Shown: positions 52,876-61,710, counted from the first letter of the stretch. The stretch: DNA of 64,000 bases from Parabacteroides sp. PM6-13 (GCF_029892605.1 NZ_JARXWF010000002.1:310001-374000), one strand, 5' to 3'. Notes: a model not told the origin generated them from the letters alone. Made by a program: numbers and translations.

Positions 52876-52934
52876 GTTCGTTTTTATCTTGGGTAGAGCA
52901 CGATTCCTTGTGTGTGTGCATGTTTTGTACCAAC

Positions 52935-52965
52935 TTGGATTTGCGAAGAAAAAATATTATTTTTG
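52935..52965 (+). promoter_or_regulatory. Promoter of the MNT gene
   Basis: TATTTTTG (52958-52965) as -7 box, with TTG (52935-52937) 20 bases upstream. Confidence 0.55.
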
Positions 52966-52990
52966 TTATTACTTTTAAGAAGAGAGCATT

Positions 52991-53287
52991 ATGAATCAAA
53001 GTATCGTTAATAAACTGAATTCCTTCTTCACGCATCAGCCTGTTGAAAAGGCATGGGTGTTTGGTTCGTATTCACGTGATGAAGAAACAGGTGATAGCGA
53101 TATTGACATACTGGTGCGATTCGATAGCCATGCTAACATAACACTATTCAAGTATGCGGGGATGGTGGATGAACTGGAAAAACTTCTTCAAAGAAAGATT
53201 GATTTGGTAGAAGAGGGGCAGATCAAAGACTTTGCCAAAGACTCTGTCGAACGGAATAAAATCCTGATCTATGAGAGAGGGGCTTAA
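52991..53287 (+). CDS. MNT-type minimal nucleotidyltransferase (antitoxin-like)
   Basis: A 98-residue nucleotidyltransferase with the Pol-beta motif VFGSYSRDEETGDSDIDILV: Gly25-Ser26 and the metal-binding Asp37 and Asp39. Known: such MNT proteins act as antitoxins that modify (for example AMPylate) the HEPN toxin encoded by the next gene, usually with overlapping reading frames. Here the frame that overlaps its 3' end starts like a HEPN gene but runs into repeat DNA after about 18 codons, so the MNT appears to be an orphan. It has its own promoter. Catalytic residues look intact. Confidence 0.9.
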   Translation: MNQSIVNKLNSFFTHQPVEKAWVFGSYSRDEETGDSDIDILVRFDSHANITLFKYAGMVDELEKLLQRKIDLVEEGQIKDFAKDSVERNKILIYERGA

Positions 53288-53408
53288 AGGCCAAGATCAC
53301 TTCCCTCACATATTCAACGCCTTATCTCTATCGTTCCTTCAGAACTCGGTTATTATACGGTTACGATACCCAGGGTGGCGCAGCTCAGGCTGCTTACCCG
53401 TGGGCTAA
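53271..53408 (+). pseudogene. Possible 5' remnant of a HEPN-domain toxin gene
   Basis: Overlapping the last 17 bases of the MNT gene in another frame, ATG 53271 begins MREGLKGQDHFPHIFNAL, which resembles the start of HEPN (DUF86) toxins (MRE..KD..RL.HILEAI). After about 18 codons the frame enters a repeat found also at 44574-44640 and stops at 53408. A full HEPN gene would need about 110 codons. The match is short, so this is an inference from position and a partial motif. Confidence 0.4.
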
Positions 53409-53410
53409 AT
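53331..53410. repeat. Relic of the palindromic intergenic element
   Basis: TCGTTCCTTCAGAACTC, TTATTATACG, GATACCCAGGGT and GTGGGCT occur in the same order as at 44574-44640. A second TCGTTCC...GGAACTCGG copy follows at 53414-53431. The rest of the gap 53432-53638 has CCGTGTAATCCGTGTAATC at 53516-53534 and no gene. Confidence 0.65.
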
Positions 53411-53638
53411 CATCGTTCCTCCGGAACTCGGCCTTTCTGGCCCACTGTGGCCTTCGGCCATTTTACCCTTTCAGCATTCCTATTGTTATAATTCTTGCCA
53501 ATCCAAACTTCTAAATCCGTGTAATCCGTGTAATCTATGGCTTGCTATTTATACGGCGCTTCATGACCTTGCGGGGGTGATCCTTGCTTCTTTTTCGATG
53601 TTTTGTATCCATCTCTCCGCCTTTCAAAAAACAATTCT

Positions 53639-53646
53639 TACATTTG
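53639..53646 (+). promoter_or_regulatory. -7 promoter box for aroK
   Basis: TACATTTG matches TAnnTTTG, 22 bases before the start codon at 53669. Confidence 0.5.
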
Positions 53647-53668
53647 TATAAACTACTGAAGAGACTAA

Positions 53669-54193
53669 ATGAAACGTATCTTTTTGATCGGATATATGGG
53701 AGCGGGGAAGACGACTGTCGGAAAAGAGCTGGCGAGGACGAGCGGTCTCTCCTTTATTGACCTGGACAGTCATATCGAGGCACGCTATCATCGCACGGTC
53801 AAGCAGATCTTTCAGGAGAAAGGAGAAGCCTGTTTCCGGGACATTGAGCGGAGGATGTTGCACGAAGTGGCTATGTTCGAAGATGTGATTATCTCCACCG
53901 GAGGAGGGGCGCCTTGTTTTTCGGATAATATAACCTTTATGAACGAGATGGGGACGACGGTCTACCTGAAAGTATCGGTCGAAGAACTGGCCAGCCGCCT
54001 GACGGTAGCCAAACAGACACGCCCCGTTTTGCAAGGACGCACTGGCGAAGAGTTGATCCAATTTATCCGGGAAAGCCTGGCGACGCGGGAACCCTATTAC
54101 ACGCAGGCAACGATGCTGTTCGATGCTGAGGTGATGCTGACCGAGCAGGACGTGAAGTCCATTGCCGGTCAATTGAAGAAACTACTGATATAA
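53669..54193 (+). CDS. aroK: Shikimate kinase
   Basis: Phosphorylates shikimate at the 3-hydroxyl in aromatic amino acid synthesis. The 174-residue protein has the P-loop GYMGAGKTT (residues 9-17), the shikimate-binding DLDSHIE (near 32) and FRDIERRML (near 57), and the GGGAPC segment (near 79). Typical family length. Alanine dehydrogenase follows eight bases after the stop, an operon without an obvious metabolic link. Confidence 0.96.
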   Translation: MKRIFLIGYMGAGKTTVGKELARTSGLSFIDLDSHIEARYHRTVKQIFQEKGEACFRDIERRMLHEVAMFEDVIISTGGGAPCFSDNITFMNEMGTTVYLKVSVEELASRLTVAKQTRPVLQGRTGEELIQFIRESLATREPYYTQATMLFDAEVMLTEQDVKSIAGQLKKLLI

Positions 54194-54201
54194 CGATTGA
54201 T

Positions 54202-55410
54202 ATGGGAGCAACACATGACAAAACACAAGGAGCGTACAGCCCACAGGAACTATTGAAAGAGCTGACCAGAAGCGCAAATAAACTCCTGATAGGTATTCCC
54301 CGCGAGCGGGAGAAGGAAGAACGCCGGGTCGTTCTTACGCCCGAAGCTGTCGATATGTTGACCGATTGTGGCCATCGAGTGATGGTGGAGACCGGAGCCG
54401 GCCTGGGCATCAACTACGGCGACAACCATTACGCGGAAGCCGGAGCAGAGATTGTGGCGACGCCTCAGGAGGTCTATCAGGCCGATATCCTGTTGAAAAT
54501 ACTGCCGCCTACGCTCGAAGAGGTCACGCTGATGCGACCGCGCACCACTCTTTTTTCCATGACTCCCAAACATATGTTCGCCCCGGAGGCTTTTCTGTTG
54601 ATGATGACTAAACGCATTACCGCTATCGGGCTGGAACTGATCAGCGACTATATGGGGCACCTACCGGTATTAAATGTCATTTCAGAGATCGAAGGCACCG
54701 CCTCAATCACCATTGCAGCCGAACTATTGAGCAACACACAAGGCGGAAAAGGCATTCTGTTGGGAGGCATCCCGGGGGTATCGCCCACCGAAATCGTGAT
54801 CGTTGGTGCCGGTAATGCCGGAACCGTTGCCGCACGGGCAGCCCTGGCGCTGGGTGCCAGCGTGAAGGTGTTCGACGATGATATCAACAAATTGCGGGCA
54901 ATCCAGAAGACGTTGGGACAGGGACTCTTCACCTCCACCTTCCATCCGAATGTGTTACAGAATGCTTTCAGTACGGCGGATGTGGTGATCGGTGCCATGC
55001 GCTATATCAATGCCTCTCACCGGTACGTTATAGCCGAAGAGCTGATCCAGACCATGAAGCGGGGCGCCCTCGTGATCGACCTGCGTATCAACCAGGGCGG
55101 ATGCTTCGAAACCACCTGCAACCTTTCGTCGCAGATGCCGCAGATATACGAACAATACGGCGTACTCCATTATTGCAAGCCCAACATCAGCAACAATGTC
55201 GCCCGCACCACCTCGATGGCATTAAGCAATATCTTCGTACCGCTCTTGCGCGATATGGGCGATATGGGTAGCGTGCAAAACATGATCAAAGCCAATCAGG
55301 GGTTCAAACAGGGCGTCTATATGTACACAGGCAAGCCGGTCAACGACTACATATCCTCTTTCTTCGGCCTGCCTTCTAACAATATCGATATCTACCTGGC
55401 GGCGTTTTAA
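54202..55410 (+). CDS. ald: Alanine dehydrogenase
   Basis: NAD-dependent oxidative deamination of L-alanine to pyruvate and ammonia, or the reverse. The 402-residue protein has the AlaDh/PNT N-terminal domain (IGIPREREKEERRVVLTPEAV, about 33-53) and a Rossmann NAD-binding domain with GAGNAGTVAARAALALGA (about 196-213), followed by VIGAMRY and the C-terminal NVARTTSMALSN. It is longer at the N-terminus than typical enzymes (~370) by about 30 residues. NAD(P) transhydrogenase alpha subunit is the nearest alternative; the lack of a transmembrane part and the C-terminal motif favour Ald. Confidence 0.9.
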   Translation: MGATHDKTQGAYSPQELLKELTRSANKLLIGIPREREKEERRVVLTPEAVDMLTDCGHRVMVETGAGLGINYGDNHYAEAGAEIVATPQEVYQADILLKILPPTLEEVTLMRPRTTLFSMTPKHMFAPEAFLLMMTKRITAIGLELISDYMGHLPVLNVISEIEGTASITIAAELLSNTQGGKGILLGGIPGVSPTEIVIVGAGNAGTVAARAALALGASVKVFDDDINKLRAIQKTLGQGLFTSTFHPNVLQNAFSTADVVIGAMRYINASHRYVIAEELIQTMKRGALVIDLRINQGGCFETTCNLSSQMPQIYEQYGVLHYCKPNISNNVARTTSMALSNIFVPLLRDMGDMGSVQNMIKANQGFKQGVYMYTGKPVNDYISSFFGLPSNNIDIYLAAF

Positions 55411-55432
55411 TACCCAAGGCTGGAACATACAT

Positions 55433-55560
55433 AATGAATACATAACACAAAGACACGGAAAAGGCAGAATACAGAGAACACAGAGAAGCGCTATTGCGCT
55501 TTCTCCCTCCGTGACCTCCTTCTTTCAAATAGTTCTTCGTGCCTCTGTGTTTAAATCATG
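55433..55560. other. Intergenic stretch with CACAGAG-type simple repeats
   Basis: Contains AACACAAAGACACGGAAA, ACACAGAGAA and, in inverse, CTCTGTGTTTAAA, with a central palindrome AGCGC-TATT-GCGCT. It lies between the convergent ald and DUF4249 genes. No gene or clear terminator. Confidence 0.45.
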
Positions 55561-55594
55561 TTTAGGCCAGCTCCGTAAAGAGGTTTAGGCAAAA

Positions 55595-56635
55595 CTACTC
55601 CTCCAGCAACACCCTGGCACTATCCGGGCTACAGGCGCCGAGGATGCCCAGCCCGTTCTCGACATTGCAGAACAGGGGGATAGGTTCGGATATGCCTGCG
55701 TTGATCAATTCGTTTTGAAACGAGCCGTCCGATAGGGCCACCAATCCTTTCATATAATGATAATACTCGCGAGAGAAGGTGTACAGGAAAGCGTAGAAAT
55801 AGACCTTCGGAGGTGTCTCGGGGAAGATGTCGTTAAACCAGGGACCATCCCCGCCATAATCACTGTACGCACTATAAACGCGATCGGTTTTCACATGCAT
55901 CGTATAACTTTTCCCGTTGAAAAGTTCGTCGCTGAACACCCGACCCTGCCTTGAACTAAGGTAGCCGTAGTCGAACAGTTTATCGAGCACGCTCAGGTCG
56001 TTTGCAAAAAGAGGCTCGTCGTCATAGTTGATCGACAACGCCTTCCAGCGGTATTCATCGGTGTATTCCTTTCTATGGGGATCCCACACCGGATGGTAGG
56101 CCATAAACCGGATGTAATAAAAATCATCTTCTCCGCCGGGATCGGTAAAGGTAACCGACAAACGGTAGGGCACTCCTACCCGCCAGGTATCTTCTTCGTC
56201 GACAGCCAGGGGCGTCATGCGGAAGGCATCGACCGGAATAGCCCGTGGCACAACCGACTCGGCCGAGATCCCTTCAAATCCTTCTGCCCGGGCAGTGATC
56301 TTTATCCAGTCGCCTGACGCGGGTTTGTAACCGGCACCAAAGTAACCCCGCCGGATGCTCTCTCCGTCGCTTGGTTGCCACTGCATCTTCTCTTTCAGTT
56401 GTCCGTTCACATGGAGCTCGACCTCCGCCTGCCAGAGGGAATCGCGGGGCTGATCCTCATCGGTATGAAACCAACTCTGCGACACAAATGCCTTGACAGG
56501 TTCACCCGCCACGACGATACTGTTCAATACCAGTTGAGGTGGTGTACGCAGGTCTTCCAGGTCGATATCCGAATAACAACCCGATAAACACAGATACAGG
56601 CAAATAATCAATGGAAGTATACTATATTGTTTCAT
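55595..56635 (-). CDS. DUF4249-type lipoprotein, partner of the TonB-dependent receptor
   Basis: A 346-residue lipoprotein (lipobox LSGC, Cys20) with a beta-rich N-terminal part (about 35-200, PQLVLNSIVVAGEPVKAFVSQSWF and VSVTFTDPGGEDDFYYIRF-like strands) and a C-terminal region including YHYMKGLVALSDGSFQNELINAGISEP, the DUF4249 pattern. Known: DUF4249 proteins are encoded after TonB-dependent receptors in Bacteroidota and probably act as surface-exposed accessory lipoproteins. It follows the receptor gene by three bases. Confidence 0.87.
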   Translation of the reverse strand: MKQYSILPLIICLYLCLSGCYSDIDLEDLRTPPQLVLNSIVVAGEPVKAFVSQSWFHTDEDQPRDSLWQAEVELHVNGQLKEKMQWQPSDGESIRRGYFGAGYKPASGDWIKITARAEGFEGISAESVVPRAIPVDAFRMTPLAVDEEDTWRVGVPYRLSVTFTDPGGEDDFYYIRFMAYHPVWDPHRKEYTDEYRWKALSINYDDEPLFANDLSVLDKLFDYGYLSSRQGRVFSDELFNGKSYTMHVKTDRVYSAYSDYGGDGPWFNDIFPETPPKVYFYAFLYTFSREYYHYMKGLVALSDGSFQNELINAGISEPIPLFCNVENGLGILGACSPDSARVLLEE

Positions 56636-56638
56636 TTG

Positions 56639-59368
56639 TCAGAATTTATAAGTGTAAGAAATACTTGGAATAATAGGAATAATACCTACCTTTTTGAATA
56701 CAGGCACCGATTTATAATGAGCCCCCAGTCCATTGGGATCCTGGCCGGGCGGAAGCCATTCCCTGACAGTCTTATGCGCCTTATAGACCATAAAGGGGTT
56801 CATGCGGTTATACACATTATAGATGCTGATGTTCCAAATACCCAGGTTTCCGCTCTTCTTGGGACGATAGACGTTGATACCCAGGTCGAGCCGATGATAG
56901 GCAGGTAACTGGAAATTGTTTCTTCCGGTGTAGGCGTCGAGCACCTTCGTGTCGGAATCCGACTCACCGGGCATCCATCCTTCCGCCACTTCGTAAGAAT
57001 TCAATGACAACGTCTGCCGGTTGCCCGAAGAATAGGTCCAGGCAGCCGACAGATCCACCTTCTTAGACAATTTATGCATCACGACGATATTGATCTTATG
57101 TCGGTTGTCGTATTTGCTGGGGAAGCGTTTGCCTCCGTCTATCTCCTCAAACTTCCGGTCGGCCCAGGAAAGGGTATATCCAACCCATCCGGTTGTTTTT
57201 CCCGTTTGCTTGCGTGCCATAAACTCGACGCCATAGGCGCGTCCTTTGCCCGCGGTCACCTTCTCTTCCCAGGTCGAGAAGGTAGGCAGGAAGGAATAGC
57301 CGTCGCGGTAGTCCAACAGATTGTTCAGGTTTTTATAATACCCTTCGATCGAAAAGTCATAATTGTTCTTCAGATTATAGTAGAGCCCCAGCGAAACCTG
57401 ATCGCTTACCAGCGGCTTGAAATGGCTGGTGACCGGCATCCACGAGTCGGTCGGCAGGTTGATATAGCTACCACTCAACAGATGCACAAACTGATTCATG
57501 CGGGCGTATGAGGCTTTCATACTCAGATCCTGACGCATCAGCCAGCGTGCTGAGAAGCGGGGTTCGAGCGAGAAATAGGTTTTATTTTGCACAGCAAAAG
57601 CGCTGGCACGCAAGCCACCGTTCAGTTTGATGCGGGAGGACAATGTCCAGTCGTCTTCCACAAAGGCTGAAGCCTCATGCGACACTAATAGATCGTCGGT
57701 AAAGGTGGTATTGATCTGCTCCGATTCCTGCCCAAGGTTGTTCTCCGCTCGGTAGCGATTGTATTCGGGACGAAAGCGATGTGCCAGATAATCTACCCCG
57801 AAACGAATATGATGCTCCGCCGCCGGTAGGTAGTCGAAGGAGGAACGAAATCCGAAATCGGTAATCCCGTTCCGGCTCGAGGTCTCGTTGTAGGTGTATT
57901 CATAATCGTCGGCATCGGGCGTATTGTAGGTATATTCATTGCTACTTCGCAGAGTCGACTTATATTGGGTAAACACCCCGGAGACACGTCCGAACAGTTT
58001 GTTGTTGAACACATAGGTCCAACCCAGTGTCGCCATCAGGTTACCCCAGGTCAGCGATGCCTTGTTCTCCAACAGGTAGGGAGGATCATCCTGTTCTCGC
58101 TCGCTATTGAACTCCTTCGGGCTGGCCTTCATCACGTCTTTCCCGTGATACAAGCTGAAAAACATACGGCTACGGTCGTTGAATATATGGTTCAGTTTCA
58201 TGTTGATATCATAGAACGCATAACGTCCACTCATCTTGGTGCCGTTCTTTTTCTCCATCTTATTCACAATTGCCACGGCAGGAACGGTGATCGCATCCAG
58301 CCAGGTATGCCGCATAGCCACCATAAACGAGGTTTTGTCTTTGATAATCGGGCCTTCCAGCGAGAGATTCGCCGAGATTAATCCCAGCGAAGCGCTTCCT
58401 TTATACTCCCGCATATTCCCCTCTTTTGTATGCACATCGACCACCGAGGAGAGCCTCCCACCATAACGCGCCGGGAAGCCCGCTTTAAAAAAATCCATCC
58501 CCCGGATGGCCTCTGTATTAAAAGCAGAGAAGATCCCCCCTACGTGGCTGACCTGATAGACCGGATTGCCGTCGATCAGGAAAAGGTTTTCGTCCAGGTT
58601 CCCGCCGCGCACATACATACCGGCAAAGCCTTCTGTTCCGGCTGCTACGCCGGGGGTGAGCTGGATGGTCTTGATAATGTCCGATTCGCCGAACATCGTC
58701 GGCGTGGCCTGTATAGTTTGCTGGTTGATCTCCAACTTCCCCATCTGAGTAGTCATCACCGGTTGCCGGTCGAGGTCGGAGGCGACTACCACCACCTCTT
58801 CCAACATCGCGCTGCCCTCCAGTTCGATGGTCAACAGGGTATCACGTTCCATAAAGGGGAATTCAATCACCCGGGGCTTGTAGCCAATGTAGGACACCTG
58901 CAAACGGATATCCCCCGGCTCGAGCGAGAGACTGAAAAAACCGTAACTATTGGTAGCCGCTCCTTTCCGGCTCGTTGTCTGGTAGACGGAGGCGCCGATC
59001 AGTGATTCGGAAGAACCCTTGTCGCGCACAAAGCCGCTGACCACCACCTGGCGGGGACGCTTCTTCAGGATAATGCTCTTCCCACGCTGTTGCCACATCA
59101 GCGAAAGCGGGCTCAACAGGCGATTCAGGCAGACATCGATCGATTCGTTTTCTGCCTTTATATTCACTCGCGGCAGGCCATTCAAAAGGCTTGCCTCGTA
59201 CGAGAAATAAAGCCCTGTTTGCTTTTCCAACTCCGCGAGGATCTCCTCCAGCGGTTTCTGGTGCAGGTCGAGCGTGACGGTTTGCAGCGAGTCGGCCGAC
59301 TCCTGCGCAAAAAGAGAGAAGGCGGGACATAAGAATATCCCGAATATCAGTAGATAAATAGACTTCAT
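56639..59368 (-). CDS. TonB-dependent outer membrane receptor with N-terminal STN domain
   Basis: A 909-residue receptor: signal peptide cleaved after SLFA (mature Gln), an STN signalling domain (about 25-100, LDLHQKPLEEILAELEKQTG), a carboxypeptidase-regulatory-like domain (about 108-195), a plug (about 205-320, with TPTMFGESDIIKTIQLTPGV) and a barrel ending SYTYKF. Not the SusC subgroup, as it lacks the SusC signature and a SusD partner; it pairs with DUF4249. The STN domain and the adjacent FecR gene imply signal transduction to a sigma factor, which is not encoded nearby. Confidence 0.92.
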   Translation of the reverse strand: MKSIYLLIFGIFLCPAFSLFAQESADSLQTVTLDLHQKPLEEILAELEKQTGLYFSYEASLLNGLPRVNIKAENESIDVCLNRLLSPLSLMWQQRGKSIILKKRPRQVVVSGFVRDKGSSESLIGASVYQTTSRKGAATNSYGFFSLSLEPGDIRLQVSYIGYKPRVIEFPFMERDTLLTIELEGSAMLEEVVVVASDLDRQPVMTTQMGKLEINQQTIQATPTMFGESDIIKTIQLTPGVAAGTEGFAGMYVRGGNLDENLFLIDGNPVYQVSHVGGIFSAFNTEAIRGMDFFKAGFPARYGGRLSSVVDVHTKEGNMREYKGSASLGLISANLSLEGPIIKDKTSFMVAMRHTWLDAITVPAVAIVNKMEKKNGTKMSGRYAFYDINMKLNHIFNDRSRMFFSLYHGKDVMKASPKEFNSEREQDDPPYLLENKASLTWGNLMATLGWTYVFNNKLFGRVSGVFTQYKSTLRSSNEYTYNTPDADDYEYTYNETSSRNGITDFGFRSSFDYLPAAEHHIRFGVDYLAHRFRPEYNRYRAENNLGQESEQINTTFTDDLLVSHEASAFVEDDWTLSSRIKLNGGLRASAFAVQNKTYFSLEPRFSARWLMRQDLSMKASYARMNQFVHLLSGSYINLPTDSWMPVTSHFKPLVSDQVSLGLYYNLKNNYDFSIEGYYKNLNNLLDYRDGYSFLPTFSTWEEKVTAGKGRAYGVEFMARKQTGKTTGWVGYTLSWADRKFEEIDGGKRFPSKYDNRHKINIVVMHKLSKKVDLSAAWTYSSGNRQTLSLNSYEVAEGWMPGESDSDTKVLDAYTGRNNFQLPAYHRLDLGINVYRPKKSGNLGIWNISIYNVYNRMNPFMVYKAHKTVREWLPPGQDPNGLGAHYKSVPVFKKVGIIPIIPSISYTYKF

Positions 59369-59380
59369 CGTTACGTTTTG

Positions 59381-60202
59381 TTATGGTAGAGGGTTTATAG
59401 TCAGATTGATTTCCAATGTTTCATTTATAATGGCTATCACTTCAGGCAAAGGCTGATGATCGAAATAGGCAGTCAGCTTCAGCTGCGCCGCCTCGTCCGG
59501 CAAGACAATAGAAGCCTGATAGGCCTCGTTGATATCCCGTACTACCTCCTCCATCGGCGTTTGACGGAAGCGCAGTTCGCGTGTCTTCCAGGCCAATTGG
59601 TTAGGCGAGGCCGGTTCTTCCTCCCGCCGGATGCCTTCACCGTCATGATAGGTCGCCTTCATGCCTGCCGTCAGGATCTCTTTCTCCCGGTCGGCTTCGA
59701 AAGCAACCCGCCCGGTGTTGACATAGAGATCGGTGGCAGCCTCCTTCTCTTCCAACTGGAAGGAGGTACCGAGTACGGTAGTTGTCGTCCGGCTGGTATG
59801 GACGGAGAAAGGGCGCTCCCCATCGGGCTGCACTTCATAGAAGGCCTTGCCGGTCATCATCACCTGGCGCCTCTCCTTTCCATATTGTTTGCGGTCGTAA
59901 CGGATCTCACTGTTGGCCGCCAAAGTCACCATCGAACTGTCGGGCAGCCACACCTGCTTCACCTCATCCACACCTGCGGCAATCGCCACCCATTCCTCTC
60001 CGGTCCGTTCCATCCAGTAACGCCCGCCAATGCCTATCAACAACAGTAACACCGCCGCAGCGCCCACCCAATACTTGCGCATCAGCGCCACACGGCGTAT
60101 GCCCTGTTCACGGCTGAACCGCCCCCAGGCCGCCTCCGCATCAAGCGACTTCTCCCGGTAACGCCGGGTAACAAAGCGTATTTTTTTATCTTGATCGTTC
60201 AT
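59381..60202 (-). CDS. FecR-family anti-sigma factor without adjacent sigma gene
   Basis: A 273-residue inner-membrane protein: short cytoplasmic N-terminus (1-42), one transmembrane helix (about 43-62), a FecR domain (about 75-175, EVKQVWLPDSSMVTLAANSEIRYD and MTGKAFYEVQPDGERPFSVHTS) and a C-terminal DUF4974/STN-like domain (about 205-273). It is first in the operon with the TonB receptor and DUF4249 genes (12- and 3-base gaps). Normally an ECF sigma gene comes just before fecR; here the upstream neighbour is a terminator and an unrelated barrel gene. Upstream, GTGAA-ACC-TTCAC (minus strand, near 60235-60247) is a small inverted repeat near the expected promoter. Confidence 0.9.
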   Translation of the reverse strand: MNDQDKKIRFVTRRYREKSLDAEAAWGRFSREQGIRRVALMRKYWVGAAAVLLLLIGIGGRYWMERTGEEWVAIAAGVDEVKQVWLPDSSMVTLAANSEIRYDRKQYGKERRQVMMTGKAFYEVQPDGERPFSVHTSRTTTTVLGTSFQLEEKEAATDLYVNTGRVAFEADREKEILTAGMKATYHDGEGIRREEEPASPNQLAWKTRELRFRQTPMEEVVRDINEAYQASIVLPDEAAQLKLTAYFDHQPLPEVIAIINETLEINLTINPLP

Positions 60203-60260
60203 TTTTTTATTAGTTGTTTTTAAATGTAAGAAGTGAAGGTTTCACTATCATAAAAATAGT

Positions 60261-60302
60261 ATCAAAATTTCTCCTCCTTAGCAAAGGAGGAGAAATTTTG
60301 AT
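60261..60302. terminator. Strong hairpin terminator
   Basis: A perfect 19-bp stem: ATCAAAATTTCTCCTCCTT (60261-60279) with its complement at 60284-60302 around AGCA. A/T-rich ends on both sides give U-tracts in either direction. It would end transcription of the barrel gene before fecR. Confidence 0.85.
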
Positions 60303-60329
60303 AGTAATACCTTTCATCCTTCTCTTTTT

Positions 60330-61169
60330 CTATTTCAACCGAAACTTATACCCAACAGAAATAGCCAGTGTCTGATAGTGGAGTCCGAAACTGTCATAGG
60401 TAGATTCTTTCCCAAAGTCCAGATCATAGCCAGCGGTAACCACCATCTTATGGTATTCAATCCCTACTTGCGCGGACAATCCCCAGGTTATTTTCCGGAT
60501 ATGACTTTTGGAGTAAGGATTCACCGTATTGCCCATGCCGTAATAATTGCCATACACATCGTAGGGATAGAGCCAGGGGTCTGTGGTAGAGCCGTCTCCA
60601 TAGCTCCCATAACTCATATTATACGGCACCTCATCGTCGCTGAATCCCAGACGTGTTCCTTTGAGAGAGCCGCTGCTGCCTATCTCGAACCCGACAGAAC
60701 CTCCCACAGCGGCAAACATATTCACCTCGTCGGTCACGCGCCATGCAAAGCGTGCCATCAAAGGCACCTGCAACAGATGCCGGGTGGAGTTGCTATCGTC
60801 GACAATAAAGCTTTTTTCACCTACTATGGTCTTTTCGCCCGTTTCATAGTCTTCACGATAGGCATAATTGCAGAAGAACATACGTGAGGAGCGACTCTGA
60901 GAGGTATAATAGACCCCCGACTGAATGGCGAACGTCTCGGATTTCGGATGAAACATCACGCCCACACCCACGCGAGGCGCCGCCCGCCAACTATCATCGC
61001 CGTAAGCGGTACGGTTTCGCCAGTCACCACTATATCCCTTATACGGATTATACTCGTGCTTTACCGCACTCATTCCCACCTCGGGCATCACATACAACTT
61101 CTGGGCTTCCACCGACATAAAACCGGCCATCAACCACACAAACAACAATACTTTTTTCATCTTTTTCAT
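60330..61169 (-). CDS. Outer-membrane beta-barrel protein (PorT-like fold)
   Basis: A 279-residue exported protein. Signal peptide MKKMKKVLLFVWLMAGFMSVEA with Gln at the mature N-terminus, then repeated amphipathic strands (for example APRVGVGVMFHPKSETFAIQSGVYY, VPLMARFAWRVTDEVNMFAAVGGSVGFEIG and ITWGLSAQVGIEYHKMVVTAGYDL), ending QTLAISVGYKFRLK with a barrel-like C-terminus. Function unknown. The frame is open to 61349, but the extra N-terminal residues are Lys/Glu/Arg-rich translation of repeat DNA; ATG 61169 or 61160 gives a clean signal peptide. Confidence 0.78.
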   Translation of the reverse strand: MKKMKKVLLFVWLMAGFMSVEAQKLYVMPEVGMSAVKHEYNPYKGYSGDWRNRTAYGDDSWRAAPRVGVGVMFHPKSETFAIQSGVYYTSQSRSSRMFFCNYAYREDYETGEKTIVGEKSFIVDDSNSTRHLLQVPLMARFAWRVTDEVNMFAAVGGSVGFEIGSSGSLKGTRLGFSDDEVPYNMSYGSYGDGSTTDPWLYPYDVYGNYYGMGNTVNPYSKSHIRKITWGLSAQVGIEYHKMVVTAGYDLDFGKESTYDSFGLHYQTLAISVGYKFRLK

Positions 61170-61260
61170 CTTTATGAATTTCACATTTACCCCTAAGACA
61201 AGGGAAAGAGGAAAAACCCCTATTGGGGGGAGCGAAAAAAATATTTTTGCTGGATTGGGG

Positions 61261-61285
61261 GCAAAAGCCGCCAAGCGGCGTTTGC
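61261..61285. repeat. Hairpin and pyrimidine tract, remnant of the palindromic element at site 3
   Basis: GCAAAAGCCGC pairs with GCGGCGTTTGC (one mismatch) around CAA. A CTTTCTCC-rich tract follows to 61333, like the one at 44666-44716. Gap 61170-61788 has no supported gene; it holds this hairpin, blocks A and B and the rpsO promoter. Confidence 0.55.
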
Positions 61286-61335
61286 GCACCCTCTCTCCAA
61301 TTCCTTTCTCCCTTCTCCCTTCTCCTTTCTCCCAC

Positions 61336-61407
61336 TTGAATATCCGCATCCATCAGTGCAATCTTTTTAATCAAGCCAATCACATCCGGAAAATCCCAAA
61401 ATCAGCG
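61336..61407 (+). repeat. Dispersed repeat block A, copy 3
   Basis: Shares ATCCGCATCCATCAG, CCAATCACATCC and AAAATCAGCG with 27446-27527 (inverse). Block B follows 87 bases later; the insert between them carries GAAGCGAACGTTGTTT, which at site 1 is found on the other side of block B (27283-27298). Confidence 0.7.
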
Positions 61408-61494
61408 TATTGCTCCCTTCGGAAGCGAACGTTGTTTCCTGGTTCAAGACGAATTATCATTTTGCTTTACGCTTCGCTAAGCGATTTACAAATT

Positions 61495-61602
61495 GTCAAA
61501 ATCGACCGACTTTTTTTCCGAAAACGTAGGGGTATTTAAAATTAGTCCCGCGAGTAACACTTTTTAACGTATCATATTGTAAAGCAAAATGGCCATTTTG
61601 CT
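61495..61602 (+). repeat. Dispersed repeat block B, copy 3
   Basis: About seven differences from 44759-44866 in 108 bp. The end hairpin is a perfect palindrome here, GCAAAATGGCCATTTTGC (61584-61601). Confidence 0.8.
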
Positions 61603-61710
61603 TACACTTTGTATTTTGGCATTTTGGCAGAGAGACTCCTTTTTCGTTCCGATTTCGCTTCCTTATATATTCTCTTACCAACCGGGAGAGCAGAAAAAAA
61701 CAAAAAAACA

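Noticed and set aside
53511-53540. CCGTGTAATCCGTGTAATC tandem as a possible CRISPR or iteron
   Set aside because: Only two 10-base units, with no spacer pattern and no replication or cas gene nearby.
55433-55560. CACAGAG-type simple repeats as a mobile element
   Set aside because: Such words are common in intergenic DNA and show no defined ends here.
61170-61383. N-terminal extension of the barrel gene at 60330 and a frame on the minus strand ending at 61048
   Set aside because: The extra sequence is translation of repeat DNA (Lys/Glu/Arg-rich); a clean signal peptide starts at 61169.
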